A DNA stretch of 64,000 bases from Aptenodytes patagonicus (lineage: Eukaryota > Chordata > Aves > Sphenisciformes > Spheniscidae). The position numbers were made by a program, and so were the translations under genes. The stretch is taken from the NCBI RefSeq assembly GCF_965638725.1, contig NC_134953.1:8207001-8271000 (forward strand), in the 5' to 3' direction. The notes under the pieces are model-generated. The model searched no databases. It was not told where the DNA came from and saw only the letters and a program-made list of their open reading frames with translations. Below, piece after piece: positions 25,700 to 38,669 of this stretch. The stretch's first letter is position 1. Every line of letters begins with the position of its first letter.

Positions 25700-28280
25700 C
25701 AGGGAATGTTTGATTTAGGTTATTGCACCAAGTACTACCTACAAAGTAATCACAAAGGCATAGTCCACTGATTAAAAGGACGCCTTCTGTTGGGTGTTCC
25801 GCAATTAATCATGCTTTAATTTCAACTGAAAGAGCAGCTATTTTAAGATCATCTGTAATTGCACACAGATGTTTGGCTTAGAGCTGCCCACCATCCCAAC
25901 AATCAGGAGAATGTCCAAATTCTTGGAATCTCAAAAAGTCCCTACTGCACAGAAAGCTGATTTTGCCTCTATTCAGTGTGACCATATATCAGTTTGTTGC
26001 TTTTTACATCCATCCTTAGTAGCTTTAAAAGGGCCAGGAAAGAAGCAAAGCTGTGGAGAGCCAAACCCATCCGGACAAAAGGTTACACCTGGAAGGAATG
26101 TCCTGCCAAATACAACAATTCTTCACAGTCAGAGAATCGTGGCCTTTCCCCAAGTGCTTCAGGAGCAAGGAGATGATAGAACAAAGCCTTCAGCTTCACT
26201 TAGGGGAGTTAGCACTTCTGCTGAGAAGGATCTCCAGCTTCCCAGGAGTTTCATGTCAAGGTACGTCTCAGTAGAGGAGAGCCTGACTGTCCTGGATTGA
26301 CCCACAGCCCTGATGGCTAAATCCTGTGTAAACACATGGAAGGAGAGGTATATTCTGAGACATCCGAGCCCAGTGCCATGGGCAGAATGGCAGGCAAGGG
26401 AGAACACGGAGCGGGAAGAGATGGTCTTCTCTCTAGTGAGGTTACGTCCTGTGGGTTAATGTGTAATGGAGCTGGTCTGAAAGCCAGATTTCTGCCTCCT
26501 GTCTGTGTCAAAGACAGCTCCTGGCAAAAAAAGTCAGTAACACAGCTTTACCAAAGTCATGTTTACAGACTATTAAATGTTTAGAAGATGCTAGGTGGAA
26601 GGCCAGAGTTGTGAAGCAAATGGACGTATGCCATGCAACTGTTGGAGGCACACAGGACTTGGAGATCATTCTTCTGGCATTCATGTTTTTCTGCTCAAAA
26701 GCTTTCATGCCGCAGATGAACTCTGAATTCTTAGTCAGTACATTTGAGGTAGAGGCCAATAAAAGTTTTATAGCTGAAAAGGGCCAGAATTAAACAGGAG
26801 TGTCACATTTCTGACAGAACTTGATTGGCAACAAAAGGGCTGGGCTTACATTTAAAAAAACCTGCTAGTAAAGCCTCAGCTTGAGCCTCCACCCAGAAAC
26901 CTGAGAAAAGTAGACTAAACTAAACTACTTCACCTACTCAGTTTTCTTCATTCATGAGCACAAATCAATCAGCTTAAAAAGTACTAGTTTACTGAAGGAA
27001 AAAAGAAGAACAAAAGAGAAAAACAAGGTAACATATTAAGGAAATACACGTAGCACTTGAAGTATAACTAACCATTTTTGCGGTTCTCTGCTCTGCTGGA
27101 TCTGGCCAGCTGGTTGCCTCGCTCACGGCAGAGCCTGGCTGCATGTCCCACTGCCCTCTCTAAATAAGCACTGCAGCTCTGTTGCTTGCAGTTTCTTTTA
27201 TTTCACCTTTTAGGCTGGAACATACATGGCAGTGGGAACTAGCAGTCTCTTTGTATACAGGAGGCTCTTAAACAGTTTATTCTCTAAATCCACAGAATTT
27301 CAACAATTTCTGTTTCATGAAAGACTCTAAACAAAGTCACTTTTTTTTTCCTTGCATATAACTTTTGCCCTCTGATGCTGAAACTATTGCCTTGTATTAG
27401 GGTGGTCTCTCACCCTGACTACTCCTAAGCATAGTTAATTAGTCCAGACTTTAATACCTGGTTTCAAACAGCTCTCCATCATATGTCTCTTGATAAAATG
27501 AAATAAAGCAAACCCTCTCTCCATCACAGTAAATCAGTGCGCATGGAATAAAGGTGGTTCAGACCTGACCAAGGGTTCTTTCCATTCATCACCCTTTTTC
27601 TGCAGGGGATAATATCAACAGCAAGCTTCTCCTCTTGGGTCACCTTTTCTTCTGGACTCCTTTGGTAGAGGAACTGTGCTCTGCATGTCAGCTGCCAGGC
27701 TTACAAAGAGCATCAGCATTTCATGTGTTTTGCCCTGTAGCTCCATGACTGACAGCTTTGCAGCCCCCTGCCAGGAGTTGCACATCCTGCAGACCAGAAG
27801 CACAGGCACTGCTGTACTTGAAAGGACCCACTAATATTACAATTTGACATGATGGGTCTCCAACAAGTGGCTCACCTATATAAACTAACTCAGTGGCTTA
27901 CAAGTTTCACCTGACAACCATTATACTCACGTTCTTTGTTCTCTTTTCAACAGAGGGAGGTATCATACAATATGTGGCAGGTGTGTTGTATTAACACATT
28001 GGTGAAAACAGTGACAGCAATAGAAAAGGTTAAACGTATAACATACAGTTAGGCTCAGATAATTTTACTCGGTGAAAAAACAGTAGCTTCAAGAAATACA
28101 TTTCTCTAGATCGTTGGTGATAGGCAAGACATCATCATCCACTTGGTGTTTAACCTCCTGGTGACTGTGTCGGTAGGACCTGCTGGTGCATTTCTGACCC
28201 TTTCGCAGCTATGTTTTTAAGCACCTCAAAGTAACTGGGAGACAGTTGTTACTGGGAGATAGTTGCCATTCCCCTTGCAC
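25700..28280. other. Intergenic stretch upstream of DUSP13A
   Basis: No gene, RNA gene or clear young repeat recognised. Open frames such as 25869-26300 on the plus strand and 26508-26759 on the minus strand have no family likeness and no convincing splice sites. A G15 tract lies just outside at 25158-25172. Confidence 0.4.
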
Positions 28281-28369
28281 TGGACAGGTTTCTATTTTTC
28301 CCTTATCGGGCCTTTAAGCGCCTGTGATGAACGGCCAGATCTTGCTGACTGCTGCTGCTGCATCGAGGA

Positions 28370-28830
28370 CACTGCTGAGGGCAGTCACGGCCGTGTCTTG
28401 GTGGGCGTCCTGCGGGCAGGGGGCTGCTGCCATCCCCGGCGCCGAGGCTGCTGTGCGGCAGAGCAGTGCGGCTCTGGGGACAAGCTATGGCGAGCCGACT
28501 GGAACCAGTAAGGAACCAGTAAGGCCTGGTTTGGTACATGCATCCGTTTCAACTGGCTGTGTCTGTCAGGGCAACACGCAGGCGAGTGGCCAGCCCTGGG
28601 GAGGGGTTCGGGAGACGCCGCAGCGCGGGGGCAGTGTGGCTTGGCGGTGGGAGCTGCTGCCCGGCACCTGCCTCAGCCCATCTCCCGGCCTCCCCCGTGA
28701 CCGCCCCGGGGGCTGGCAGCACCCCAGCGCGCAGCACCGTGTCTCTGGCCGGTGGGAGCGGGGTCTCTCCCTGGCTCTCGGCATGTCTGGGTCGGAGGCG
28801 CTGGGCCCCCGGGGACCCGAAGGCACTGGG
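28370..28830 (+). promoter_or_regulatory. DUSP13: GC-rich, CpG-bearing 5' region of DUSP13A
   Basis: GC content rises sharply just before the start codon and runs into coding exon 1. It may hold the promoter or 5' UTR. No TATA box stands out. Confidence 0.4.
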
Positions 28831-28943
28831 GCATACACGGGGGACGTCCCCTCCCTTAAAGAAATCGAGCAGCTCCTGAACACCGGGCGGCCCTCTTGCA
28901 ACCACGTTGATGAAGTATGGCCTAATCTCTTCTTAGGAGACCT
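28783..28943 (+). CDS. DUSP13: DUSP13A coding exon 1
   Basis: 161 bp, from ATG in MSGSEALG to LFLGD plus two bases; donor CCT/GTAAGT. The matching exon of DUSP13B is also exactly 161 bp. The frame is open upstream to at least 28324, through GC-rich DNA, so a longer N terminus or an upstream exon cannot be excluded. Confidence 0.92.
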
Positions 28944-30772
28944 GTAAGTACAGATTTACGGACACACCTCCACCATACCTTCTGTCTGTTAGTATGCCTC
29001 ATAGGTGTGGCTTTAGACAGCTCATAGTTTTGCTAATTGATGTCATTTACATTGCAGACAGCACGGTTTCTGAGATAAAATTATGACTAAGCCGATGCTT
29101 GCTTCTCGGTTAGCCTTTAGAAGCAATGCACAGGCTGGCGCTCCAGCAAATGGCTTGGGCGATGCAATCGCAGAGCTCCTGCTCCGTGAATATCTCTGCA
29201 CCCCTCTCAATTTGTTTGTCATTGTCTTTTAGAGTAACAGCTCACAACAGATTTGTTTTGTGGAAGATGGGTGTGACCCATGTTTTAAATGCTGCCCACG
29301 GCACAGCATACAGCCACGGAGGCCAGGACTTTTATGGAGCAACCATTGATTACTATGGTGTACCAGCCCATGACCTCCCAAGCTTTGATATAAGCCAGTT
29401 CTTTTTCTCTGCGGCACAATTTATCCACAACGCCTTGAACACACCAGGAGGTATGAAATTATCGTTGGTCACATTTTTATGCAAGTTGGCAGCCTCTCGT
29501 AACAGGTCAGCTCCACAAGCTCAGTGGTGGACAAGTCAATCCATGGTCTCCTGCCAGCTGCTGGTCACCTGCACGGTGGGTGGCGGGAGGAGCACTGGGT
29601 ACATGTGTGTGGCTCTAACTAGGTCCCAAAAAGTTGACGTGAGAAAAAGGATGAACAGTGCAGGAGAGAGACTGGGGCAGAGAGGAGAGGAGGCAAAGTA
29701 GAGAGAAAAATGTCTGGAAGGAAAGGCTGGTTCAAAAAGGGAGAAGCAAAAACATACATTTAAAATGGACACCCTCTTTTGAGACCCTCTTATGGCAACT
29801 GTATTTGTAAGAACAGATGAATAAAAAGACAAAAGTTCTGATTTCTACAGCCACCAACCGCACGAAGAGGCTCATATATTGCAGAGGAGCTTCTTGTGTG
29901 AACAGGGCCTGCAGGGCTGTGCCCCCAAGGAGAAGATTTACCTTTACCCAAGGAGATTTATAGCGTGTTGCACAAGAGACTGAGCTTCTTGGCACGGGTG
30001 CAATAAAATACTAATTAACCTGTATTACATAAAAGACCATTTCTTAGCATGAGTAAACTGGCATTAATGGAGCTGTCTCAGTCTGTATCGCAAGTTCTGC
30101 CTTCAAAAGAGAATTACAGTCGCAGCAAATTGCCTTATTGTGCAATGGTACTAGGCCAGTCATTTTTCTTGGTGGCTAATGTGTTAGCGCCATCCTTTCA
30201 GGCCAGATTTTAGCATTCTTCTTCAACTAAGTAAGCCCCTCTGAAACCAATGGGTCTGATTTTCCTCTTGCTCACAACAGAACAACTTCATTACTTCAAC
30301 AGGGTTTTCTTTGATTTACCAGTGTTTCTGAGATCAGGTTGGGATCTCACGGCACTTCTCATACAAGTGAGTGTAACAATTGCAAATTAGACTTAATTGT
30401 TAGCAGTTCATGTGATCTATCAGAAGGGTAAGAAATACATCATGTTTGTGGTGTTACTCTGACCAAGCTGGAGAAGGCAGAAGGGGTTTGCCTTCCCTTT
30501 AAATTAAACTTCATCCACTGTACTGCTTCTCTTCTATGGTTATAATTTTTTTATTATTTTTTTTTTAACCAGCTAAAATTTTGGTACATTGTGCAGTTGG
30601 AGTAAGCAGGTCAGCTTCCCTAGTCCTGGCATATCTCATGATAAATCACCACCTCCCATTGGTTGAAGCCATCAAAACAGTGAAGGAACATCGATGGATT
30701 TCACCCAATCGCGGCTTTCTGAAACACCTGCAAAATTTGGATGTTCAGCTACGGCAAAAGAAGGACTGCTGA
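28783..30772 (+). CDS. DUSP13: DUSP13A (atypical dual-specificity phosphatase, MDSP/BEDP), three coding exons, complete
   Basis: Small cytosolic phosphatase that removes phosphate from Tyr and Ser/Thr; the mammalian form is muscle-restricted. Exons 28783-28943, 29233-29450 and 30573-30772 total 579 bp, giving 192 aa (human form is about 188). Visible: the family N-terminal motif [13 protein letters not shown] (41-53), THVLNAAH, the general-acid Asp101 in [10 protein letters not shown], and the P-loop [10 protein letters not shown] with Cys133 and Arg139. The [11 protein letters not shown] segment and AHDLP favour form A over form B. Intron phases are 2 and 1. AATAAA at 31345-31350 is the likely polyadenylation signal. 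The start is the first Met that fits the family length, although the frame stays open further upstream. Confidence 0.95.
29233..29450 (+). CDS. DUSP13: DUSP13A coding exon 2
   Basis: 218 bp between TTTTAG and GGAG/GTATGA. Reads [19 protein letters not shown] on to the general-acid loop (AHDLPSFD) and [10 protein letters not shown]. The first intron, 289 bp, is unusually short. Confidence 0.95.
30573..30772 (+). CDS. DUSP13: DUSP13A coding exon 3 with catalytic P-loop
   Basis: 200 bp after TTTTAACCAG. Reads [19 protein letters not shown] with the CX5R signature intact, then the C-terminal helices ending LRQKKDC and TGA. Confidence 0.97.
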
Positions 30773-31380
30773 AAGGGCAAACCCATTTACGTTCACTTTT
30801 CTGAGTTTCAGCCTTCGTAGCCACTGTGCGTATACACCTTCCTATGATCAATGCCTGTTGAAAAAATGAAGAAAATTATGCATCAAAGAAAAAAGTCAAC
30901 ACAACTGTAAATGGGTTAATTCTGATAGCTCTGTTCCTCCAAGACCAGCACAGCCAACATCAGCACCCTAAGAACTGCGTGCTGCAGAGCTGCTGTGCCC
31001 AGCGTGCTGCTACCAGATGACTCCACTGGAGGGGTTAAGATGGACCGAGTTTGTTCCTGGTTTGTGCTAATGCCAGAGGCAAGTTCAATAATTGCATCTA
31101 GCTGTACAGTATGTTTGAGTCCCCTTTACTTGGGCGTGTAACATGACCAGCTTCCTTGGTTTGGTTACAGTTCTCGTGTGTGTGTTCTCATAAGAAAAGC
31201 TTCTTGTGTTTCAGGCCTGGTGATGTGGCGAGGGCAATTTCTTAGGAGACCAGGCTCTGCTACAGAAACATTCCTCTTTCACTGGTCTGCTGAATATTGC
31301 AGCGTTACAGAAAGCTGTGACAGCCTGAAGACCCACACCAGCAGAATAAACTTCTGTGCAGCTCCCTCTGCAGTCTCGGG
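30773..31380 (+). other. DUSP13: DUSP13A 3' UTR
   Basis: No further coding. The only AATAAA in reach is at 31345-31350, followed some 45-70 bp on by T/G-rich sequence, so cleavage soon after is likely. The exact end is inferred. Confidence 0.55.
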
Positions 31381-31449
31381 GCCAGCAAACCCACAAACCT
31401 TTTCTTGTGTAAATATGTTTTCAGCAAGATAATGTATATTATGTAGTAT

Positions 31450-33930
31450 ATTGAGGACATTAAAAAACCGATGTCAGGTCTTCAAAGCATTTTGTAAGCT
31501 TGAACTCATCAGTTCACTCTCCCTCTAAATTATCCCAAATCAGTTCTGTGTAAGTGGCTTTGAATCATCCCTGGTTTAACATCAGGTAGGAACTTAGTTA
31601 GCTTACATCAGTGGCTAGGCTTAATTGATACAAATTAGTTTTAAGCTGTTTTAAGGATGTCACTTTTCCTATCGCCTGTTAATTGGTACTTAAATCAATG
31701 TGATTTTTTAATACAGCAACAGCATTTGAAATTCATGCTACCACTCTGCCTGAAAATTAGCTTGTTACCTTGTGGTGAACCATGAAGCGATAATCAAATC
31801 TATTTTTGCCCTGTGCTACTGGTTTGATTTATTGATTAGCTGACCTTATAACCATTCCCTGCCAGATGAATTAAATACACTTCTGCTTGTTTGTTTGCAT
31901 CTGAAGCATCAGTTCTGATCATTTTCTTCTCTGATGGAAGAGATTTGCGAGGTTATTAGAAGACTTAAATAGTAGCGACTTGTGAGTTGAACCTCTTCCT
32001 TCCCAGACCCCCTATCCTCCATAATTCTTGGTGAGGTTATGACATGAATGCTGATTCTGCCTAGCACTTATGGGCATGTAGAAATGCCTCCCTATTTCAG
32101 TGTACACAAATGCTTTGCAAAATAAGCATATTTAAGATCTTTTCAGAGGTCTATGCGACTGTTCAGATTTTCCTAAATCTTGCCAAAGAGCTCCACTGAC
32201 GAGAGGAAAGAGAAGACATTGTAGTGTAAAAAGATCAAATAGAAAAATGACATTTAAAACCCAACAGTGGTAGGACAATCTTTATACCTCACAAAGCAGC
32301 AGAGTGGTGGAGGAGGAGCTGGGTTTGCTTTGAAGTTCTCCGTTAGAGTTAATAGGGATCTATATGAATTAATATTTCATTATAATTTTTACTTCATTCA
32401 CATTACAGTAGATTTTAGTCTGGAAACCTTTTGAAGACATGGCCTTGAAAAATCTGAAATTCATGTGAGTGAAATAATGCATCTTAATGGCTTTAGGCTG
32501 GGCAGAATTAGACACACGTGAGCAAGATAAATGGACCCTCCCATCAGGATAATGCTTTGCATGCCCCTGAACATCTGTCCCACAAAGCCACAGCTGTGAA
32601 AGCTGCTCCTGTTGTAAATTAGTACCTGCTCTGGGAGATACTGCTCATCCTGGGAGAGTACTGTTTCATCAGGGTAGAGAAGAGAGGAGTACAGAGCGAA
32701 GCTGAGTCAGTATGGCATCCATGCCACCGATGACATGGTAGTGATCTTGTGCAGCAAGACTGACTCACCCCAGTGGAGGGAATGAATTAGTTAGAAACTC
32801 TTTTCAAGGGCACCGGCAAATCACAGAAGTGTTTTCAACCTGCGGAGTTAGTGTTGCCTGTATTTCCTGCCTGCCTGTATTGCTCCCTTCCTTAGACACA
32901 GCTTAACTTTGGCTCCAGGTCTGCTCAGGGAAAAGGATTCCAGTCAGCATGAGCACAAGTGGTAGAATTAGTCCTATGACTTCATAGAACAGAAACACTG
33001 TCTGCTGTGATGTGCTAAGAGGAAAAGAGACCTTCTCACCTGTCACACTATCCATAGTTCAGGTCATGATGTGACATGGCGTTAGTGCTTCACTGTTTTC
33101 CACTATCTGCAGGAAAACTTGTATTTCAAATACTGGTTTGGCAAGTTAGACTAAGGAACCAAAACAAAAGAAAAATACTGCCTCACCAGGGGCACTTTGT
33201 TCAGAAAATGCACATCTGTCAACAGAGTCTACACAACCCAGGAGACTAAAGGCACTGAATCTTAACTCCTAACTGAGGGAGGGTCCCATTTTGAAAGATA
33301 TTTAAGTACCTAAAGGTAAGCTGGGTACCTGCTGAGCTGGCCGGAGCACCTAGGCTCATGCAGCGGTGCCTGTGTACCCTCCCAGGAGCCCGCAGGAATT
33401 GCCAGCCTGATGAGGAGCCGATTACCTTCCATCTCCTCCGAAACAGGCTCACAGGCCTTCCTGCCCCAGGCTTGCCTTATCATGGGGTCTCCCCTCAATC
33501 TGTTCTTAATTCCTTTATCCCTTTTCAACTTTTTTTTGGTGTTTAGTTGAAGAATGCATCTGACAAAGCCCACAGCAGAATGCATACGGTTCAGGAACAA
33601 GCTCCTCCCGTGGGAAAAGACTATGCCTGAAAGAAGAGTTAGACCTCCTCTGAAAAGGATCTGAAAACCAATCTTTTGTTCTTTTGAGCCACCTTACCAA
33701 GTGGGTCATGAGGGCTAGTGCCAGCTCAGCGGAGGCTGCGAGTGTGTGTCTGTGAGCAGAGAGCACCATGAAAGGGACTGTCCCAGCTACAGCTATGGCA
33801 GACTTAAATCTGCTTAAAGCAATCACAAAACCACAGTGTCACCTGAAGGGAGCCGTGTAAAATTCCCATGGAAACTTCCCTTAATTTTATTTTCCAGCAC
33901 AAGAACTGAGGGCATCAGATGAAGTCAGTA
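31450..33930. other. Intergenic stretch between DUSP13A and the CR1 fragment
   Basis: About 2.5 kb in which I see no gene or clear repeat. Confidence 0.4.
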
Positions 33931-34287
33931 GAAGCCAGGTCTGAAACAAGAGGAGGGGGTTTAGGTGAGCTGTGTAACGCCTTGCCACAGGATGCTGCAG
34001 AGGGTGAAAGCCTGTAAACGTTCAAGGGGTAACTGGAAAACTTTACGGAACAGAAATCCATTCAGGGTTACAAATACTTAGAAACTCCATCCAGATCTGG
34101 AAGCTCATGAGCTGCAGCCAGCTGGAAGCTGGGAGAGTGTTAGAAAGCAGTGTAATTCATGCTTGTGTGTTCTTACTTTCTGTAGGCATCCACTTACAGC
34201 CACAGTCAGATGCAGGATAGTGGGCTCGATGGACCTTTGGTGAGGCCCAGGACAGCTGCTCTCATGGTCTATTTTGAACTCGCCCCT
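33930..34287 (+). mobile_element. Old CR1-family LINE 3' end
   Basis: Carries the landmarks of older amniote CR1 3' ends: CTTGCCACAGGATGCTGCAG near the left, CCATTCAGGGTTACAAATA in the middle, and GGGCTCGATGGACCTTTGGT near the right. It is diverged and lacks the simple CR1 tail, so it is an old, 5'-truncated copy. Borders are approximate. Confidence 0.75.
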
Positions 34288-34744
34288 GATGTGAGCTGTC
34301 CCCTCTTTCCTGGTAGCTTATTATTAGATCTGGGTCACATGAGGCATTTGGGACTGTGTCTCGGTTGCGTTGAGCAACATTTCTTTCACGGGGAAAGCTC
34401 TGTGCTGGCAGGCACAGCTATATAGCTTACGTGGGGAGGGGAGTACCGTTTTTTTGCATAAGATTCACTTAATGCAGACTTCTCATTTTTGTGGCAGTTC
34501 CCCGCTCCATCAGGGATGTAGCGCTGAGCTAATCCAGGGAGGCGTCAAGACGCGTGCCGTATTTAGAGACAGCCACCTGCTTGGGAACATCAAGCGGCAG
34601 CAAGGAAAATGCTTCAGCAAAAAAACCCCACACCTCCCCTGTGGATTCTGCAGCGGCAGCATCCAGCCGGCTCTCCCCTGCCTAAATCCACGTCTGGCCA
34701 CCAAAGGGGTCAGCGCCTGAAGACGGTCAGACCCCGACAGCCCA

Positions 34745-37700
34745 GGAATGCCCCGAGCCTGGCACTCCCTCTGCCCAGGAGCTGCCAGAGAGCCTGGACA
34801 GCTGCAAGGTGGAATTAAATCACGTGGGTGAAGACTGGCCTAATCTCTACATAGGCAATATGTAAGTGTTATTTGAGGCTGAGCTGTTCTGAAGGGCTGG
34901 GGAATACAGTACTTGTTAACATATGCTGTCCAACTACTTTATTTAGTTAGCGTTGTTAAATTTCGTTGCCTTAAAATAGACTTAAGATTAGCACAGAAGA
35001 AAGCAAAAGGACTGTCCATTAAAGAAAGAACCTACAGAACAGAGTAAAATTAATTAGAGAATAAGACTCTCTCTATTGCTTTGCATTATCTTATAATTAT
35101 TCAACATATAGATTTTATAAATGTTGCAACATTTACCATAAAAAGCACAAGACAGACTCATGATCCTGAGTAGCCTTAAAATTGAACTACGATTGGTTTT
35201 TACATTTTTCAGTTTAATTTTAACTATAATGGAAATGTTCACATGAAAAAAAAAGTATTCTAATTTTTGCTGTTTGTACGACAACTTGATTTGCAGTTGA
35301 AATTTCTGACCAAAAAAAAATTTGGATATTCTGAATGACAGCAGACTTCACTGTTTGTCTCTCAAACTTGCGCGGATGGTTGTTTCACTCTGGAGCGTGG
35401 AGAAAGCACGCAGTCATCTGCGCTCAACATGCCTAGAGCCCAATGTTATGCCAAAGCAAGTTCTTTCCACCACCAGCAGGTTGCAAACTTGTTGAAATAT
35501 CTGGAAAGTACAATTACAGTAGTTCCTAAATGAGAGAAGCGGGAGGAACTAACGGTCCTTTGGCTAATCGCCCATTGATTACAGCGAAAAGCGGACATTC
35601 TTTTAGCTACGAAAAAGGAAAGCCTAAAAATGAGGTAGATGACGCCGGGGAAGCAAAACCAGATTTTGTAAGCCCGGATTACAAATTGCAGCCTGCTTCC
35701 TAGTCTCACCGCATTTCTAATCGATGGGGAGCGTGACACCCTGCAGACGAGGCGGGTGCACAGCGGGTGGCTGCCCGCTGGTAGGCACCGGTAGGCAGCC
35801 AGAAAGACGGTTGTGCTGGCCTGGCCCTGGGTGGGGAAAAGACAGAAGCCAGCGCAACATGCAATGCTTCGCTGAACTGCTTTGGCGACAGGAGTAGGAA
35901 ACCAGCCTTTGCCTTTCCAGTTAAACCTCGTAACTATACTTGGAAATTAACTTTTTTACTTTATTAGAACCATTTGGAGAAATAAGGACTTGCAGAACTG
36001 AGCCCAACAGGTAGTAAAAGCAAAGATTTGAAACTCTATAAATACCACTGAAATTGTATTGTCTTAACACCATCGTTTCCTTTTAGACATTCTTCTAAGT
36101 GCAGTTTTAAGACCTCCTTTTAAAACCTGTGGGTATATGTGCTCCAAATTATTCTTGCATGTTTATTTTCAATTGCGTTCTGTCTCTTGAAAAAAAAAAA
36201 TGGTGGGGAAAAAACATGTATAGATAACAACAGTGTGTACATGTAGCAAGGAAAAGATGAATTTGGAGAACATTCAGCTAACAGGAATAAAAATGTAAAC
36301 AGGTTTGTTTGCTAATGCAACAGCTGATCGCTAATACTGAGGTTAAATACAGAGTTACAGATTGCAATCAGTGAAACTGGAAGTTTATCAAGTGCTATGG
36401 ATGGAATTCTCTTTATTCTGCCAACGTCAATAAGACAAATATGAACAACACCTGAGAATGAGGTTTCTTGGGTTCTTTCTGAGGTGGCAATGGGGAATAT
36501 AGAGAGGATTTGCATTTAGGGCCCAACCCAATACTCAGCGAAGTCAATAAACAGAGGATGTTTCTGTTACTGAGCAAACCTGTGCCAGTATCGGGATTTG
36601 TGCCATAGCTAAAAAAACCCAAAGCAGTATCATAAATTGTCACTGCTTGTTTCTGTGGAACCAGTTATGCGCAGTTTCTGAGGAGCTACTTGGAAATTAA
36701 AGATCAATCTAGAATTAATGCTGTATTTTATAAGAAATATTTCTCCTTGTGACTTTGCCAGAAATTTGATGATCAGCCTCTTTAAACAAGTGAAATATCT
36801 CTAGTAAAATAAAGTAGGGATGGCTGACTTTACAGGATGTCTTTCATCCTGGAGGACTTTGAAGTGGTCAACAAACTGATTATTAAACATTTGTCTGGCT
36901 ATCAGCCATTGCTGATACGCAAGGCCAAGGCCAAGACCCTTTGGGTTGAAAGGCAAAATATTGTTAAAAGTGCTACGTAATAAGCAGCTGAGGGCACAAG
37001 ATGTAAAATACCTTGCAGAAATCAAACTTCATGCTGAATTTTAAGCAGGCAGGCTTATCAGCTGGAGTTTAGCCAGATTAGCAAGGCTAATACCATTCCC
37101 GCAAAGAAACATCGTAGAATTACAGGCTGAGGCAAAATGGTTACAGGCTATGCTAAAACCTGAGCGTGTTCTTTCAACATACATATTTCAAGTCCAATTA
37201 CAGGAGGACCTGAGCTACCTCATGAAGTGAATTTTTGTAAGGTGTTTGGGCCAGTAATTCCCAATGCCTTTGTAGTCAAATGGAGCCTGTAACACTTGCT
37301 AAATTTACAGGAGGTTATAGGCAGGAAACTGTCTTTGCAGAAGTGAAATAACTTGGAATTCTGCATTTTCCACATAAATTTTGAGTGTATTCAGAAATCA
37401 CAGCCTTTTACCTGTCTTTTACTACATTACTCTTTCTTACACAACATGTCTCAAAGCGCGGTGGGCACTGGGCTCTACAGACTGGAACATATTACAAGGC
37501 AACAAGATACCTTGAGTTGCTTTTTGTTGTGAGCTTTCGTACGTGATTCTCCACAGCTCCATAGCCCATAACAAGGAAGACCTGAGGAGGCTTGGTGTCA
37601 CCCATGCACTGAATGCAGCACATTTTGCATAGGGAAGCAAAGGAGACCAAACTGTCCGTGGCCAGGAAATGCATTATTATGGAATACCTGCAGAGGACTT

Positions 37701-38665
37701 GGTTGACTTTCACCTCGGTGCACGTTTCTGTACCGCCTCTGAGTACATTCACAAGGCCAAATGGTGAGTCCCTCTCCTGGTGGTAAGCCGCTGCTCTTAC
37801 ACAGCACTTTCACTAAGCGATCACAAATTACTTTAGCAGCATTAACTAAACCTCACTCAACCACTTGGGTAAGCCTAATTATCCACTTACAGACATTGTC
37901 TCTATTGGCAGGTGGGAGGACAGCAGGATCCTGAAAGATTAGGAGTAACCAACAAAACTATGTCCACATCAGTGGCAAGGATCACACGTGGTCTACTGGT
38001 AATCATCAGAGTGTATCTTCTGTAGCAGGAGAGAAACAAAAAAAAGCAATTATAGAAGGGAATGATCTGTATTTTAGTGAGTGGGGAGAAAGTTCTGAGT
38101 TCTCAGTCGGGAACCACTGATTTTTTTAAGTTTTTCTGTATTGATTCATCAGAATACACAACACAAAAATTGTTCCTTTCTGGTTTGAGAAACAGCCAAA
38201 AACTGCAAAGAGCTATCGTAGAGACATGCCAGTTGGCCATTTACAAAGCCTAATGCCATGTGTTTTCCTGTCTTTCTGGACTCGGATGTCTAGTAACAAA
38301 AAGTGGTTCTTGATTTATGAAAGGGATGAATGTAATACCCTGGAGGCTACTTTATCTCAGCTGCTGTAAATTGGATCTCTCAGAGATGAGATGAGATACG
38401 AGTGAGGCAGAAGTATGAACTTAGGCAATCTGTGACCATGGCACTATTCCGTGCAGCCTGGAACAGCACTACATGTATTCATTTTTATTTTGAAGGGAAA
38501 ATCTTGCTTCACTGTATTCTTAGAAAAAGCAGATCTGCTTCCCTTGTGCTGGCTTACCGCATGATCTTCCGTCACTTTCCTCTAGGCAATGCTATCCAAA
38601 GAGTTATCCAGTAGCGAGCAATTTCATCAAGCTGCAGGATTTAGATATTGAACTGAGATACAGTA
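34745..38665 (+). pseudogene. Third DUSP13-like gene, decayed tandem copy closest to DUSP13A
   Basis: Three blocks in the same order, and at the first junction the same splice phase, as the intact neighbours. Exon 1 (to 34861) reads ELPESLDSCKVELNHVGEDW then PNLYIGN, with donor AT/GTAAGT in phase 2. Exon 2 (37557-37763, acceptor TCTCCACAG, donor GTGAGT) reads AHNKEDLRRLGVTHALNAAH, then an in-frame TAG at 37630-37632, then EMHYYGIPAEDL. About 11 nt are missing before its donor, shifting the frame. Exon 3 (from 38496) has [19 protein letters not shown]: the CX5R Cys and Arg survive but the P-loop Gly is Arg. A TAG follows at 38612-38614 and a small deletion before KLQDLDIELRY. AHN, THALNAAH and IPAEDL place it nearest DUSP13A. 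It is a host gene fossil, not processed (introns present). Confidence 0.85.
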
Positions 38666-38669
38666 TACA

